DNA of 64,000 bases from Tanytarsus gracilentus. Lineage: Eukaryota > Arthropoda > Insecta > Diptera > Chironomidae. The stretch is from positions 890,501 through 954,500 of the forward strand of contig JAXRKN010000045.1 in NCBI GenBank assembly GCA_038502055.1, given 5' to 3'. Position numbers and translations under genes: made by a program. Below, piece by piece: positions 14,581 through 27,797 of the stretch; positions within the stretch are counted from its first letter, which is position 1; each line of letters starts with the position of its first letter. Below the pieces are notes generated by a model that was not told the DNA's origin, did not search any database, and saw nothing but the letters and a program-made list of their open reading frames with translations.

Positions 14581-17500
14581 TTATATACAGCTCTCCTGAA
14601 GTCGATTAGAGTTTGCAAGCAGTTCAGGTCGAAAGCGAAATTCGTTGAGAGTCGAGGTGACAATTGATTGATTGGGACTGATTAAGCCTACGCTCATTGG
14701 ATGTGTTGATATATTTACAGATGGACCAGTTGTTTGCTGCTGGAGCTGCTGATTTATTGGACTACCTAAAGGTGATGAAGTGAAGACTGATGATGATGCT
14801 GTACATGTTGTTGTTACACTACTTTTATTGTTGCGACCTAATGTAGCATAACTCTGCGAAAGAAAAAGAAGAAAGAATTTAGTGGTAATGAGGCAATGAA
14901 TCCACTTTCGGATGTAATTAATCACAATTATGAGATTATGGAAGCGAGAAAGAGAGTTTGAAGCAACATTTTTAGTGCTTATGACGACACAAAAAATTAT
15001 TTACTAGGTCATGATTTTCGAGAATTTATTGAGTTCGAGAAGCATCATAAAGGATTTTGTTTTTCTCAGAAGGAAAAAAAAATTATGTGAATTTGGTTGA
15101 ATGGAAATATTTAAATATAAATGCCTGATGTAATTTAGACTTTTCATAAAAAAGAAAATATCTTTAAACTCGATTATTTATTAAATTTTCTTTTATGTAT
15201 TTAATTAATGTAGGGGCAAGCGCGAACGCAAGCCCCCGCTACCAAAAATTGCGCGAACGAGTTACTCATATGCTGAGTAATCGCAGCAGTCATCTCTATC
15301 GAGGTGCAATGATAAAGACTCATGCTGGGGGAACAGCCTTAGTGATCACTGTAAAACCCCTACGCCAGGTAAGTATGAGTTCATTCGCTCACTTTCGTTC
15401 TTTAATATTCTACGTCACTAATGCTGGTTGTGAAGTATAGTCACAAATATATGAGAGTGAAAAGCAAGAGTGAGAAAGTGTATAGGAGAGAAAGAGACGA
15501 CAATACTTTCATTTATTCGAATATATTCTTTGCATTTCATTTTCATAATTTTTAAATGCATTTTAATTAAGTTTTTAATCTTTTCGTCTGCAATCTCTAA
15601 AATTGCTTTCTTAATTTTTTAATAACGGCGCTAAAGCAATAATTTTTATATGAGTCGTTTAAAAATAAATTTGTGAATAATTATAGCTCAATTCTACAAT
15701 AATTAATCAAAATACTTACAATTTGTTTGTTGGGCTGCAAAAAAGAATAATGATGAAGGATTTCATTATTTCCATTGCCATGATGCAATGTTGTCGGATC
15801 ATAAGAAGACGATGTGAGATTTAAATTCAGTCCGAGTGATTCTCGATCATCTTCCATTATGTCATTTGGCACTAAATGTGCTGTGGGGCTACGAAAGAGT
15901 GGAATGGGAATAGTCGATTTCAACGGACGTCGTTCTATGTCAGAGAAGAAAAGAAATTTAATTAATTAATTTTGATGTAAAACAAATTTCAATTCATATG
16001 GCAAAGGACATGATTAACATGGCTCCAAATTAATCTTTATTGAAAACAATTGAACTCAATTTGAGATTAGCTCTCGAAGTTCATTTTTGAATTAATTTAT
16101 TGTCCCCAAAAATGAAAAGGTTTCTTAATAAAGCCCAAAATAATCATGATTATTATTGATATTGGGACTTGTGGGTACAAGCAGAAAGAGGAACAGGACA
16201 AGACAAAAGTTGTCAATTAATGCCATGATAATGAAGAGAAATTTAATCTTGAACATTGTGTACTCTTAGTCGATACATGGAACTGTACTGAATGAGGAAG
16301 ATTGTTCAAAACATTATTCATTATATATTGAGACAAAATTGCAGTGCATTCAATTCATTTAGGTAAAAAATTCCTAAATTTTTCAAGACTGTTCAGTCTC
16401 TAATTTTATGTTTCTTGTAATTTCTCAAAAACATTTTGATATAAATTTGATTTTCTTAAGAACTAATCAATGAACTTACCATATTGATTTGGAATCACAT
16501 CGGGGTCGGTGTCATCGCCATCAATTGCATCACTTCCATTGCCCATCATCATTAGTTGCGGACTTTGGCGCATCAAATTGCCGTCAACGACGAGAGGCGT
16601 CGAAAGACTTCCGTTCTCTCCTCGTATCGTCACCTGTGACATTGATTGCAATTGACAGTCCACCGACTTGCCATTCATGTCGATCGTTTTCGCATTTTTC
16701 AGCTTCTCTACGCTGTTTCTGTGAAATTGAAATCATTTTAAGTTTGGAAAAATCAAAATTGGATGAAAAAAATTCCTCACGTACTTTTGCGAGTGTTTTC
16801 GATAAATTGTCGCCAACACGATGCAAACGACAGCAAAGAGGATAGCGGCAGTGAGAACGAGTGCGGCAAGAACGGGTGATACGGGAACACTCATCACATT
16901 TGAAACGCCTGTGAGGAGGTAAAAAAGTTCATTTGATTTTCACTTTATGATAAGCAAAAAAATTTATTTGTGCCACATCTGAATGCAATTCATGAAAAAT
17001 TTTCTCATTAGAATTTCAATTGGAAGAGACGAGAAATTTAAAATGTGAAAGAATTTTATGAAGATTAAAAAACTTGACAAATAATTTAAAATTCATTTGA
17101 AGTCAAATTGAGGATGGAAAATGTTAACTTGACTTTGAACATTTGAATCAAAGAACTTTTGAGATCATAAATATTTTCAAAAGACTCAACTCAAATTCAC
17201 TTCAATTCTTTTCACATTTTTTAACATCAAGAAAATATTTTTATTCATCTGAAATTTTCTTTAAATTTATTGCATTCCAAAAACAAAAAAGATTAAATTA
17301 GGCAAAATGCTTTCACTTTAAATGAATAGTAAATTTTTAAAAATTTGGCACATGAAAAGGGTTGTGAACTCACCTGTAAATTTGGCGACGCCCTTAAAGC
17401 TTATGTCATCAACTATCACTGGCTCTGAACGGCCTTTTGCATTCACAGCGAAAAGAATCAGCCGATATGAACTCGATGATTCGAGATTGTCGACAAAAAA

Positions 17501-20500
17501 TGATACTGGTGGTCTCTGTGTCAATGAATGAAAAATAATTTTATAGAATACATTTTTTTATAAGCATAAATTAAACTCACATAAAGCGTCAAATTTCTGA
17601 CTAGTCTAAGTGTGGGAATCTCAACCATTTCCAGGAGAAACATTTGCGGTAAGCCACCATCAAAGCCTTCAATGCACTCAACGTGAATTGTGTCAATTGA
17701 TTGATTTGACACCGAACAATTTTGCAATGCAAACGGACGTCCTGCGAAAAAGTGAAAATCGATTTCAGAAAAATTTAAATGAAAATCTCGCTAAAATTTA
17801 ATTTCCACACTCGCAATTTTATTTGCATTGTGTCCTCTTGCAAATTTCATTCGAGTGGAAATTAAATTAAATTGAACGCAAATTCGAGTAAATTTTTTGC
17901 TCACCTGCCGCAACAATTTGAAATACGCATGGAGACTTTTGTGATCCAATGACGTTCCTCGCCCAACATGATATCGTTCCATAGTCTAAATCTGATGTCG
18001 GTGTGTAATTTAATCGGGACCAGCCCGATTCAGTTGTTTGCAATTGTGATGTTAATTCCGTTTGTTCGCCCGATGAGTTGAATGTCCAATGAAAGGCTTC
18101 TGCTGGTGGTGATGATTCGACTTCACATTTTAATTGCAAAGTTTCATGTTTCAAAGCACCCAACAGTTCTTCACGCTCGTTGGCACAAACTGGAGCAACT
18201 GTGAAAGTAAAATGATAGGGATATCGTTAGCTATAGCTCCGTTTTACTTTTTTGCTCATTCTTCACATCATTAGTGCCTCATACTCACATCTAACCCGTA
18301 ATGTAACTGGATTGCTGGTTCCTCGTCCTTCAGTGTTTGCAGCAAGACACGTGTAATCACCAGCGAGGGTTTTTGTTACGCTTTGAAGCACCAGGGATTG
18401 ATCGGAAAGAATGACACCGGCTGTGACATTATGATGAAGTTCAACACCCTAAGATATTTTTTTTGAGATGAATAATAACTTGATAAATGAATTTCTTACA
18501 TTATGGAACCATGAGAGTTTATAAAATTTGGGATTTGATTGAATGAGGCACTCGAAGTAGACGTCGTCGCCCTCTTTAATATCATCCGGATTGAGGGAGG
18601 ATCCCATTTTCAACGTAACGACTGGCATGTCTGTGAAAAGAAAAATTTCAATTGCAATTTTCTGTAACTGTTGAAGCTTTTATGCGATGTTGCTGAATAA
18701 ATTCAGTCTGAATGCCTTTACTGAAAAAAGGGAGTCTGAATAGATTCATTATTCGCTACGGCATATAACGCTGATGTTCATGATGAAAAGTCACATTTTG
18801 TGAAGAGCGAAAGAAAGAAAACTCACAATGCACAACAAGCCTCCATTTATCCTCAATTGCACTATCCGGTATGAATGGATTCTCGGCGCGACATGTCAAA
18901 TATTTTCCATCGTCATCAACTACTGGGATGAATGTGAGGACGCTCAAAGTTTGATTGCCGGTCTCCGAAAACTGTTGATCGATAAAAAAAACGTAAAAAA
19001 TTTGCCAATTAAGTTTTCAAACATTTTCATACATTTTTGGCCATGCGTTTAATTTGTCTCGAGCCTTTCCACCATGTCAGCGCAGCCTCAGGACGTGAAC
19101 CGGAACTCTTACACTCCACATCGTAGCGCTTCTCTGCCGACACAAATTTCTCTCTAGTTGTTATATGCACTGCAATTGGCTTCACTGCACATTTTTCAAG
19201 AAGAAATTTTGTGGAAGGAAGTTGAGTGGCCGCAAGAAGAGAGAGAAGTAAAATTTGAATTTGTTGCAATAAATTAAAAAAAAAATTCTTTCTTTTGTCT
19301 TTTTCATGCTCAACTCTTTTTTGTTGCTTATCCTCAAAAAAATTCTTCGAGGCAAATTTGTATAATTTTCCTAATGAAAAACTTCAAGTCTTTAACAAAG
19401 GCCAGAAAATGTTTCACTTCATATATGAAAAGTGATTTGGAGAGATTTTATTCACCCTTTGGGAACTTTCTTTGTTACATAAAAAATCATCTCATTTCAT
19501 GCTTTAAAAATCAGTTCAAGGAAAATTTTCTTCCCTTTTCTAAATGAATTGTGGAAAAAGAACAAACTTAAAAGTCATTTGTCATAAAAGAAGAAAAATA
19601 AGAAAAGTTTTGATAAGAAAGGAAAAAAGGATCAGATTGAGGTTCTTCATTGTTTTCTTCATACTCTAATCTTTTTTGACTTTGACCGATACCAATTTCA
19701 ACTTAAATTCTGTCATGTGCCAATGATTGAAGGATTGGAGAATAAAAAGCATTGAAATACTTGCCAAAAACTTTTTATAAGTGTCGATTCAAATTTGATT
19801 TTTAACATGTGAAATTGATCAAACATAAAAAGTTACTCAAACAAAATGAACTAAAATTGAACTTCTTCATCACGCAATTTTTCTAACTTTTACTTTTTTA
19901 AAAAATCATCAAAATGAACAAAAAACCGCTGCAATTGTTTTGCATTTGATAACTTACAATTTACATCTAGAATTACAGCCTTTTGACTTGGCGGTGTCAA
20001 ATTCGTGTTACTCGCTACGCAAACCAAGCGAGCATTTAGATGCTGTCGACCAATGTTCGGATATGATAAATGATTTACGGTTGTGCCGTCCTTTCTCGTC
20101 TCAAATGACTCATCGATCACGGTATTCTCCAAGTACCACGTGACATTTGGACGTGGTCGACCTGAGTGAGAAAAAAGGTAAAATTAAAAATTTATTTCGA
20201 GTGCGGTCACAATAAAAAATTTACAGGCAAAAAAAGAAATTTTTTGTACAAAAATATTTTTAAATTTTTAATTAAATTTTTCTTCATATAATTTTTTTAC
20301 CTCCAGCCACTTCGCAAATCAGAGTCACGTCGCTGCCTTCACTATAGGGCTCAATCAATTTCGTTCGATCTCCCCTTCTTGCATCGTATATCACAGGCTT
20401 TTGAGGTGGAACTACATCGTATGTTAAAAAATGTTATTATCAATAAATTAAATTCTGCCTTTTTTATTCGAGCATAAAATTTCCTCACCAATTACGGTAA

Positions 20501-23500
20501 AATTAATTTTTAAATTTCTCGTTGGCGAATTACGAAAATCGACACGACATCTGTACATGCCCTCATCACTGAGCTTTATATCATCGACTAACAATTGTGC
20601 AGGATGTGACGCTGTGCGAAAAAATGCCCGACTCCCAAAGGCCGCTGGCGATGACCATAACTTTGCCTGTCCAAATTGCCTTCCTCTAACATCAAAGCTG
20701 CAAAAACAAACAGAAAATTAAATTATTGCCTTCTCGCATTCTTGCTAAAGACACGCGCAATTAATTGCCTTTTATCCACAAAACGTGAGCACGATAACGA
20801 GCAATTTATGGATCTGTTATTGATGTGGAAATGAATGTGTCTTAAACTGGCAATTAGACACACGTATTTAAGATCTTTAAAATCTGCTGAGTGTGGAAAA
20901 ATTGAATTTAATTCCTTCACTCTTCGAGTCATTAGTTGTGATTTTTTCCAAACGCTTTATGAGGAATAAGCATGGAAAATTGAGTAAAATAATTAAAAAT
21001 GTTACCAAAGTACTGGTTAGAAAATCTTTCAAATGTTTTATGGGTTCTTTTGAATTTTTCTGTTGGCAGTGAATTTTTTTAGAAATTTAACCAATAATCT
21101 TTTCATAAAATTATTTTAGCAACACATGACTTGCAGTCATCCCCAGACAAATCCCTCCTATTTAAACAAACCGAGGAAGACAACCGCTGAGCTATAATTC
21201 TTTCGAAATCCACTTTCAAGGCTTGCTCATACGAGTAAATAAGTAAGTTATAATTATCGATGGCGATTAGTTTATGTGGCTTATACGTTACTTAATTGAC
21301 AAATTATTGCACGCTCAATACACATTAAATTTCTTAAATCCCCAATGGCGTGTCGAAATTGCAGCTATAAATTCTGAGCTTGTGAAATCTCTTACCTGTA
21401 CAGTGGCTCTCCATCGCCTTCCTTAAACCACAAAACCATATAAACGGCGTCATCTCGCTCTAAAGGCGTAATATCACATGGCAGCATCGCTTGCTTCCCC
21501 AGTACACCCGCTACGGATGTTATTGGAACTATAATAAAAAAAATGGTAAAAGGTCGTCAGTAAAATAATCACAAAAAAGGGTTTCAACAGGTGGGGACGC
21601 TTACTTTTAATTTTATTTAAAATAATATTAAGTGACACATTTTCAAAAAATTTCAGTGTCTCTCCATAAACTTTTAAGTCGTTGTTCTTTTTGCTGCTGA
21701 TTAATATCAATTTTGTCTAATTAAAATTACGAAGATGTTTTTGCTACTTGAATGGAAACGGAATTTAGTTGTGAATTGAATTAATGGTATACGCAAATGA
21801 AACAATGGCTTGTAATGTCATGTCTCATCTTATTGTCTATATCGCCATTAGGAAGTCTCTTCTCGTACGCACACTATAAGTCTTCTCACACTTTATGGGC
21901 AGCTTGTTGTGTGAAAATGAAAATGTCGAGCGAAAATGACACAAAGAAGAAATCCGCTTGTTTTGAAATCAACGCACTAATCGCTTTTTGTTAATGCAAA
22001 ATTTATTCAAAAGAAAAAAATATTTTAAAAAGTAAATTAAAAGTCCATCAAGAAATTACGCTTTGGGAATTTTGAATGGTGATGAGATCGTAAATTGAAA
22101 GATGTTTTGAGAGAGAATGTCGGTGAAATGAGCAAGAGCGAGGTCATTAAGGCGTCTACGGAGAAGTCGTAGGTTAAATTGAAAATTGAATTAAGTTGAG
22201 ATACCATCAATCAATTAATAAAATGGCTGATTGATGAGGTACCAAACGATAGCAAGAGAATGCACTTTTCTTATTGTGATGGAGCCTTCATATCAGAATT
22301 AAACGCTTTAAACTTCTTATTTTAATTTTATATATGAATGAATCAACATGAGAAAATTGATTTCATCAAATATGAAACTTTTCAGAGCACTTTTATTAAA
22401 TTTTAAATCAATTTTAATTTTGAAAAATCATTAAATTATTTATTCAGTGTCCAATTAATTAAAGTCTTCCATATTTTCATTTAAATTTCTCTCCCAACAA
22501 TAAAAAATGATCTTAAGTGGATCATCTCATAAATTCATCCAAAGTCTTAATTTATTAATAAAAAAATTTCATTCGAAAGTTTCCCTTTTATCTTTAATCC
22601 CACAACTAATACGCTCATTAATTTACTAATTAATAGCATGATGTAATTAAATTTATTAACTTGATCATTGAAAGAAGATAGCATTATGATAAAACCGAAA
22701 GATATTTCCTTTTAGAGGAGAATATACATAAAAGATTATGAGCCAGCCACAACAAGGTATATAATAAAAATACATGAGACCATCTTCGAACTTAATTTAA
22801 TAAAGTCTCACAATCGAATAAACAAATGCAAATTTTTCATGCTCTTACACCTGCATAAATTTTGTCTGCCACGCATAACCACATGATATAAACTATGATA
22901 ATGGCATGTAGTGTTGGTTAAAAGTAATGGAAACTTTATTTTTGAACAAAAATATTTTAATAGCAAAAAATTAATAAAATATTTTTAAAACTTTTTTGTC
23001 AAAAAAGTTTCCTTCCCTTGCTATATTTGTCTCTTATACCTTACACTACATAGCTAATGAGTGGCCGGACATTATAGGTAAATAAATTTAAATTTATGCA
23101 TTTATAAAAACCTCTCGAAGATGTGCGTACACACAAAATTTATCTTCACTCTCTGATTAATTATGAATCAAATATACACGAGATTCTCTTAAGATTAAAA
23201 TAATATATCGAGTCCATTTCATTTCATGCGGTTTACACATAGTGTGAGTGTGGAATGTGGAAGTTGGAAATCTAGAGCTTATCCCGAATGGTAGTCGAAG
23301 ATATCGAGTTTCGGGTGTTATTTTTAGTTACTTTTTTCTCTCACTCGAGTTTGAGATTAATAGCCAAGATCATTATTCATGTTATATATGTATAAATTTC
23401 CTATAGAACATATGAAACGATAAAACTCAGCTAGAAGAGTTATTGCATTGACTGAAATTCAATATGTTGCAGCCACTGCAACTTATATTTATATGTTTAT

Positions 23501-26500
23501 AAACAAATTTACTCATATTTTATAGCATTGAGTGTAGGAACTTTTAGTAGAGGTAGGAGCTTTGGGTTGTAATAAAATTTTTAATTATGATTTAATCTGA
23601 ACTTATATTTGTGTGAAATTTAACTTGATTACATGTAGTTTCAGGAATTTCGGATATTTAAAAAATTGCTTGAAGTGTTTTGAAAATTTATTCACCTTAG
23701 TCTTAACCCCTTTTTCTTTTGTTTTTTTCGATAAGCATTTCAGAAGGTCTTTTATGATACAGTTTTGTGTGTTAATACACACCAGAGTTGAGTGATGAAA
23801 ATTTGACTTTAATGAAGCGATTTTTCACTCTCGTATTTCGTGGTTTTAAAGATGGATCATTAAAATTGATGAATATATGCGAGAGTGGTGATGGTTTAAA
23901 AAATGAATATTGAGTGATGATGAACGGAAAATTTTACTTTGATGAAAAGCGATGATAAAAATAAATACTATCAGAAATCGATGTTGAGTTTTAGGGATTT
24001 TAAGGGAGATTAAAATTTAATGGGAAATTTTTGTGGAATAAAATTTTGATTTTTTGTTTTAGCACAGTTTGAAAATTAAAAATGGTCATTCATTTTATTT
24101 TATAAAAATAATTTCAATTTAAACTGAACATTTATAAACTTTCCTATATCAAGTTTTATGCTCATATACTTTCGTTAACAATTCTAAAAAGCCATTGTTA
24201 CCTCAAGAAACTTAAGTGCACTTTAAAAATATTATTTTAAAGCTTTTGTCTCTCCCATTATAAATAGATTCCAAAAAAATTCATCCTATTCATAAAGTGA
24301 GAAAATCGAGAGCTCGTAAGTAAGAACTTTATGCGGCTCGGATAAGAATAGAGCATTGCAGCAGAAGAATAAGAAGAAGTGGAAACCTTTTATGTACGTT
24401 ATCTTTAATCTTTACAGCATAATTCAACATAGTTTATGCTTTCTCATTCTTCATTTCGGATTTTTGTTGCCGTCGCTGTGCGAGAAGCTTCAGCATCCCA
24501 TGATAACATACAGTTTTATCGACTTGCATTATATGCCATCCATGGTTCCATACAGTAAAAAACAACAAATTGCCTCTTTGTTCTTCACGCTTCTCCTTCA
24601 CTCTCAGCAATACCGCACTGAAGTGGAAAAAAAGTGCACACACAAAGTGAGAAACGATCGTAAAAACAATTTTAATGGCGCATAACTAAAGATGATGATA
24701 AGACTCTTCTCTGACCGTAAGCACGAAAAGTCATAAAGCAGCAATGATGCAATAAAGAAACGCGAAAATTTTCTCTTTTACTCGCCCATGCATTCTTTAC
24801 TGCTATTGCGCTGACAATAAAATTATTCTGCTCGGACATCATCAAAAATTAAAATGAGGAGATTTTCTCTTAGAAAGAGCATTTTACTCATGATTGGAAG
24901 ATGACGGTAATATTTTTCTGCTGTTTGTTTATTTTTATATGCGTTAAGATGATTTTCTTTTATTGCTTTCTCACTAAAGTCTTTAACCGTCAAAGGAAGA
25001 TTATGAGGATGAACGCTTGAGAATTGATGACATTTTACATGAGAAAGTTCGTTAAACTTTTATGTCTGTGTCATGAGAATGAAAAGTTTAAAACACTTTA
25101 AAATTGGACTAAATTGTTGCATGATTTTTATGGTGAATATTTTTAAAACAAATGCACTTAAGACTGCACTTTATTTCTTCTTGTTCATTGAAAATTTATA
25201 TCCATGTTTAACAAGAAGATTATAAGCTCGACTGTAAAGATTGGAGTTGTAAATTTTTAGCACTTAAATAGTTGCGGAAGAGAATTTTCTATAAAAGAGG
25301 TGAAGTCGTGTGCACAACTTAATATTAAATATTTAATCAGAGTTTAAATTATTGCAATTTTTTAAAATTGCATATTTAAACCCACCACAAATGTCATCGT
25401 TCGGAATGAGTGCACTCAACGTCTTCTTTTTTATATAAAATTCCATTATTTTTAATTGCATAAAAACGACTTAAGATTAACCTTTCACAATAACTGATTT
25501 TTTTAATAAAACTTTACCAAGAACATGAAACAACTTCAATCTCATTAAAAAATGCAGAAATTTTCTTCGTCGTTGACTTAAAAAGGTTTATGAAATATCA
25601 GTAATTAGTTGCAATTACCCAAAAAGCTGCTTTTCTCTCCTATCAGCACATAAATTGGATCAAATTTGTTCTCAATTATTTCGGTCATGAGAATGTACGC
25701 AAAGCATGAAAAAACTTGTTTATAATTTTAGCAGAAAAAATTTCTTTTATAGTCAGATGAGAAAAAAAGGTTGAAAAAATAAAGAAGAAATTTTTTTATT
25801 GAACATCGAGTGCGGCAAATTGAACAACATAAAGAGCTAAATTGAGTGAGAAAAAGCAGCCAATTGCAATTAATTGGAGAAGAGAGAAAGAAAATTTTGT
25901 TTACATAATCGAACATCAAAACAGAAATTTGTAAAGTTGAACATTGTAAATCAAAGGTTTTTATAGCTTTGGCCCATTAAAATTTAAATTTTTATCGCAT
26001 TTGAGTTTATCGAGTAGCGAACCCAAGTCGGCGGTATTTTATAATGAATATGAAGTGCGAGTAAATTGACTTCGATGAGTTACGATGCGGAGTGCATCAA
26101 AATAAGTTTTATCGCAATTTTCGGTTGTCATTTTATGAAGTTTAATGACTTTTCAGGTTAAATTTGACATGCGGACTTGGAAAGCATGGGTGACAAAGTG
26201 AATTTTAAATGCGGTCGAAATAAAAAATGCCGCACTTGAGGTTGACTCGTAAGTGGAATTAATAAATTAAGAAGAAAAATATTTTTATTGGCGTCTTTCT
26301 CAATTTCATTTTATCACTTTTTTCTTCTTTCTTACTTTCTTCGAATCACATCAAGAGCTGTTTCAGATTAAATTCCAATTTTTCTTCTCTTTTACTCGGC
26401 GAGATTCATTTTTATAATTCTAGCTGTGTTGCAACAACTATATGAAGACACGATGATGATGTTTCTTGTAAATTAGTAATTAATACTCGAGAACAACATC

Positions 26501-27797
26501 CAAAAATTGCCGAGTATGGAAAAACTCGAGTGCGAGACCAAATAAATAATTATTGATGATGTTTCTTTTAATTATTTTTAGAGTTTTTGGATGTGACGCT
26601 AATTGAAACTAATTTAATGTGAAAAAAGTAATTTTTTCAACCTTGTGTGGAATTTTGAAAATTTCCTGGAACTTTTTTCTCCTTTTTTTTTCATCATGCA
26701 TCATCCACACAATGATTATCATCGATGAGCTAATAAAAACTCAACGCCATGTCTTCATGGTTTCTTAACTTTTCACAAACCACCATCTGAATGCCAATTA
26801 GACAATCGAGACATTCGAATGATCATTAGAGAGAAAATTTCATTGACCGCTAATGCTCAACTCAAACATCAAAAATATATCGACAAAAATGCTTTTTACA
26901 CCGCCAACGCATCAACATGCAATGATTCGGTTAGTTCGAAAAAATGAAAAGAAAAAAGAAGCAATTTTCGATTGTTTAATGTCTAAATTTTGTGCCTTTA
27001 CATGGCCCTTTTTGAAGCATGCCTGTCATCAATTTCGATTATTTATGTTATTTTCATCTTCATCTTCTTTCTACTCTCATTTCGGTTGTTTTTTTTGGAA
27101 ATCAGAAGAACGCACATAAGATGTTTATGGAATGTACGGTCGAACATATTTTTTTCTTCTTTAAAATGTAAATAAAATTTTCAACTTGTTCTTTCGCCCT
27201 CGATGATATTTATTATTTTTGATCGTGTGTGATCATCATGCTTCATGTCATGAGCATGTTCGTCTTTAATATGAGAGAAACATAAAACAGCGATTATCAC
27301 TAGCTCTTAATGTCATCATATTATTTTTAACAGTTAATCGAAGTGCTGACAATCTCGATTCGTGCTCAACAGCACAATTTTAATGAAAAAATACTTGAAT
27401 GAGGGGAGCAATAAAATTAAAAGTCGATTGGGGAATTGAAAATTAAACAGCAGCAAGTTGCATGTCATTGTCGTGGGTTGAGAACTTGATGATTGATCGA
27501 GAATTTACATAAGCGATAAAATGAAGTTTTTTACTTTTTAACTAGTTTAATAAATTGAAAAAAATATCAAGTTTTCTTCCCTTGATGTCACCCAAAAACA
27601 CACATAAAATTTTAGATGCACGATAATATTTCATAATACTCACTCGGTCTATCGAGCTCATTTAAGAGATCATCGGCCTCTGCATAATTCCCCTGTGCAA
27701 CATTCACTCCATTGAGGAGGCAGCATATGATGAAAATCCACAAAATTGTCACCGAAAATGAATTTCGTCCACACTCTTTCCTCATTTTCCATCGCAT
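14581..27797 (-). CDS. Sidestep-family immunoglobulin receptor (16 coding exons)
   Basis: Single-pass cell-surface receptor of the Sidestep family, which in Drosophila binds Beaten-path proteins in axon guidance and synapse choice. Coding exons in transcript order: 27797-27644, 21528-21396, 20697-20489, 20411-20301, 20161-19958, 19184-19033, 18971-18827, 18630-18500, 18448-18289, 18198-17905, 17741-17581, 17515-17374, 16908-16785, 16718-16480, 15934-15720, 14853-14581. All junctions are GT-AG and keep frame, giving 948 residues. Signal peptide hydrophobic core about 14-28. Ig1 Cys69-Cys146, with the family hallmarks MVLWFKEGDGEPLYSFDVRG and VDFRNSPTRN. Ig2 C198-C250, Ig3 C295-C348, Ig4 C397-C447, Ig5 C491-C544 (with LKHETLQLKC, HWTFNSSGE, LNYTP). 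FnIII about 565-660 begins GRPFALQNCSV. TM about 676-700, then a tail of about 248 residues. The tail contains YATLGR (860-865) and ends ESCI, a class I PDZ-ligand-like terminus. Start: first ATG of the signal-peptide exon; residue 5 is an alternative. I cannot assign the Side paralogue. The 5'UTR is not defined. Confidence 0.93.
15214..15368 (+). CDS. Orphan exon-like block antisense within Sidestep intron
   Basis: A 155-bp block on the opposite strand inside the last intron of the Sidestep-family gene. It is clearly GC-richer than its surroundings. It is bounded by a plausible acceptor (TTAATGTAG at 15205-15213) and a textbook donor (CAG|GTAAGTATGA at 15366). Read with two leading bases it is open for 51 codons with ordinary amino-acid composition, for example SPRYQKLRERV, HMLSNRSSHLYRG and THAGGTALVITV. 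The other frames and the minus strand carry stops. I do not recognise the protein, and I found no other exon of the same gene in the window. It may belong to a gene with very long introns, a retained exon of a displaced gene, or a pseudogene fragment. Confidence 0.4.
26110..27315 (-). repeat. Right arm of the inverted duplication, in Sidestep intron 1
   Basis: Reverse-complement partner of 4719-5890. The near-identical core is 26284-27095; weaker homology extends to about 27315 on the outer side and about 26110 on the inner side. About 125 bases near 26160-26283 have no counterpart in the left arm. The arm lies between coding exon 1 (27644-27797) and exon 2 (21396-21528). Inversion between the arms would therefore separate the signal-peptide exon from the rest of the gene. 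Confidence 0.85.

Noticed and set aside
16489..16845. 118-codon plus-strand ORF
   Set aside because: Antisense shadow of the cytoplasmic-tail and TM exons of the Sidestep-family gene, which are supported by splice phases.
24356..24685. 109-codon plus-strand ORF in Sidestep intron 1
   Set aside because: Starts at TTG, has no domain motif, and lies in AT-rich intron where open frames of this size occur on both strands.
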